From positions 310,001 through 374,000 of the forward strand of contig JAWZXG010000025.1 in the NCBI GenBank assembly GCA_037178625.1: a stretch of DNA of 64,000 nt. The letters are read 5' to 3'. The stretch is from Skeletonema tropicum. Its lineage: Eukaryota; Bacillariophyta; Thalassiosirophyceae; Thalassiosirales; Thalassiosiraceae. The notes under the pieces were generated by a model that ran no database searches, was not told where the DNA came from, and was given only the letters and a program-made list of their open reading frames with translations. Made by a program: the position numbers and the translations under genes. Positions 63,896-64,000 of the stretch are shown here, one piece after another; position 1 is the first letter of the stretch; every line of letters begins with the position of its first letter.

Positions 63896-64000
63896 GGCTA
63901 CGGAAGAAACTACAGCCTTGCTCTTCTTTTGGGTGAGCATCCTGTGTACGATTGTATCGCGCTGCATTATGGAACTGCAACCTCCCCCCTCACGAAAGGT

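Overview
The window looks like a repeat-rich stretch of a eukaryotic nuclear genome, most likely a diatom or a close stramenopile alga. The evidence is a spliceosomal GT-AG intron, membrane-anchored Golgi-type enzymes carrying a small Cys-rich module I associate with diatoms, a RAMP4/SERP-type ER protein, a DDE transposase remnant with the E-site wording GEGVEYSWG, and endonuclease/RT/RNase H retrotransposons with a YVDDTD/FVDDTD box. No prokaryotic operon structure, rRNA gene or CRISPR array was seen. The taxonomic call is inference.

Layout. 1-500: two short minus-strand coding pieces. 1171-3672: copy A of a gene whose two ends are almost identical to copy B at about 57.4-59.2 kb but whose middle is different; copy A is broken by a tRNA-derived SINE with an 18-bp target duplication. 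3718-6191: a 140-bp minisatellite followed by a 2.2-kb TIR element with an internally deleted DDE transposase. 6.2-9.2 kb: dispersed repeats. 9366-10757: a type II membrane FkbM-like methyltransferase with a C-terminal Cys-rich module. 11-15 kb: decayed copia fragments and a 1-kb dispersed repeat. 15240-17410: a TIR element carrying an unknown 460-aa protein. 17.4-21.1 kb: no recognised gene, one inverted-repeat element.

21.1-30.4 kb: a satellite array of about 185-bp period is split by a 6.9-kb LINE-like retrotransposon (LINE-A, minus strand, several frameshifts) flanked by a perfect 21-bp target duplication. A second, 175-bp array follows. 33.2-38.1 kb is the most host-like part: a two-exon coiled-coil gene, an aldo/keto reductase pseudogene, a broken GT92-type glycosyltransferase and a RAMP4-like gene. 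38-45 kb holds TE debris: a shared LINE 3' tail, a hAT C-terminal fragment and a foldback element. 45.3-48.4 kb: a modular two-domain glycosyltransferase gene (GT8-like, Cys module, second transferase, Cys module) whose downstream third module lies behind a stop codon and a frameshift.

48.5-56.8 kb: LINE-B, with an uninterrupted 2030-codon frame and a 17-bp target duplication, apparently sitting inside an older element with inverted ends and subterminal repeats. 57-59.3 kb: copy B of the chimeric gene between 12-bp inverted ends. 59.3-60.3 kb: a foldback element with a second foldback inserted in it, the inner one with a 7-bp target duplication. 60.3-64 kb: no recognised gene except a possible exon near the right edge.

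Most of the sequence is layered mobile DNA. The host genes that can be read share one theme, secretory-pathway enzymes (FkbM methyltransferase, GT8, GT92, RAMP4). The methyltransferase and the bifunctional glycosyltransferase carry the same lumenal Cys-rich module, which suggests a common role in modifying secreted or cell-wall glycans.
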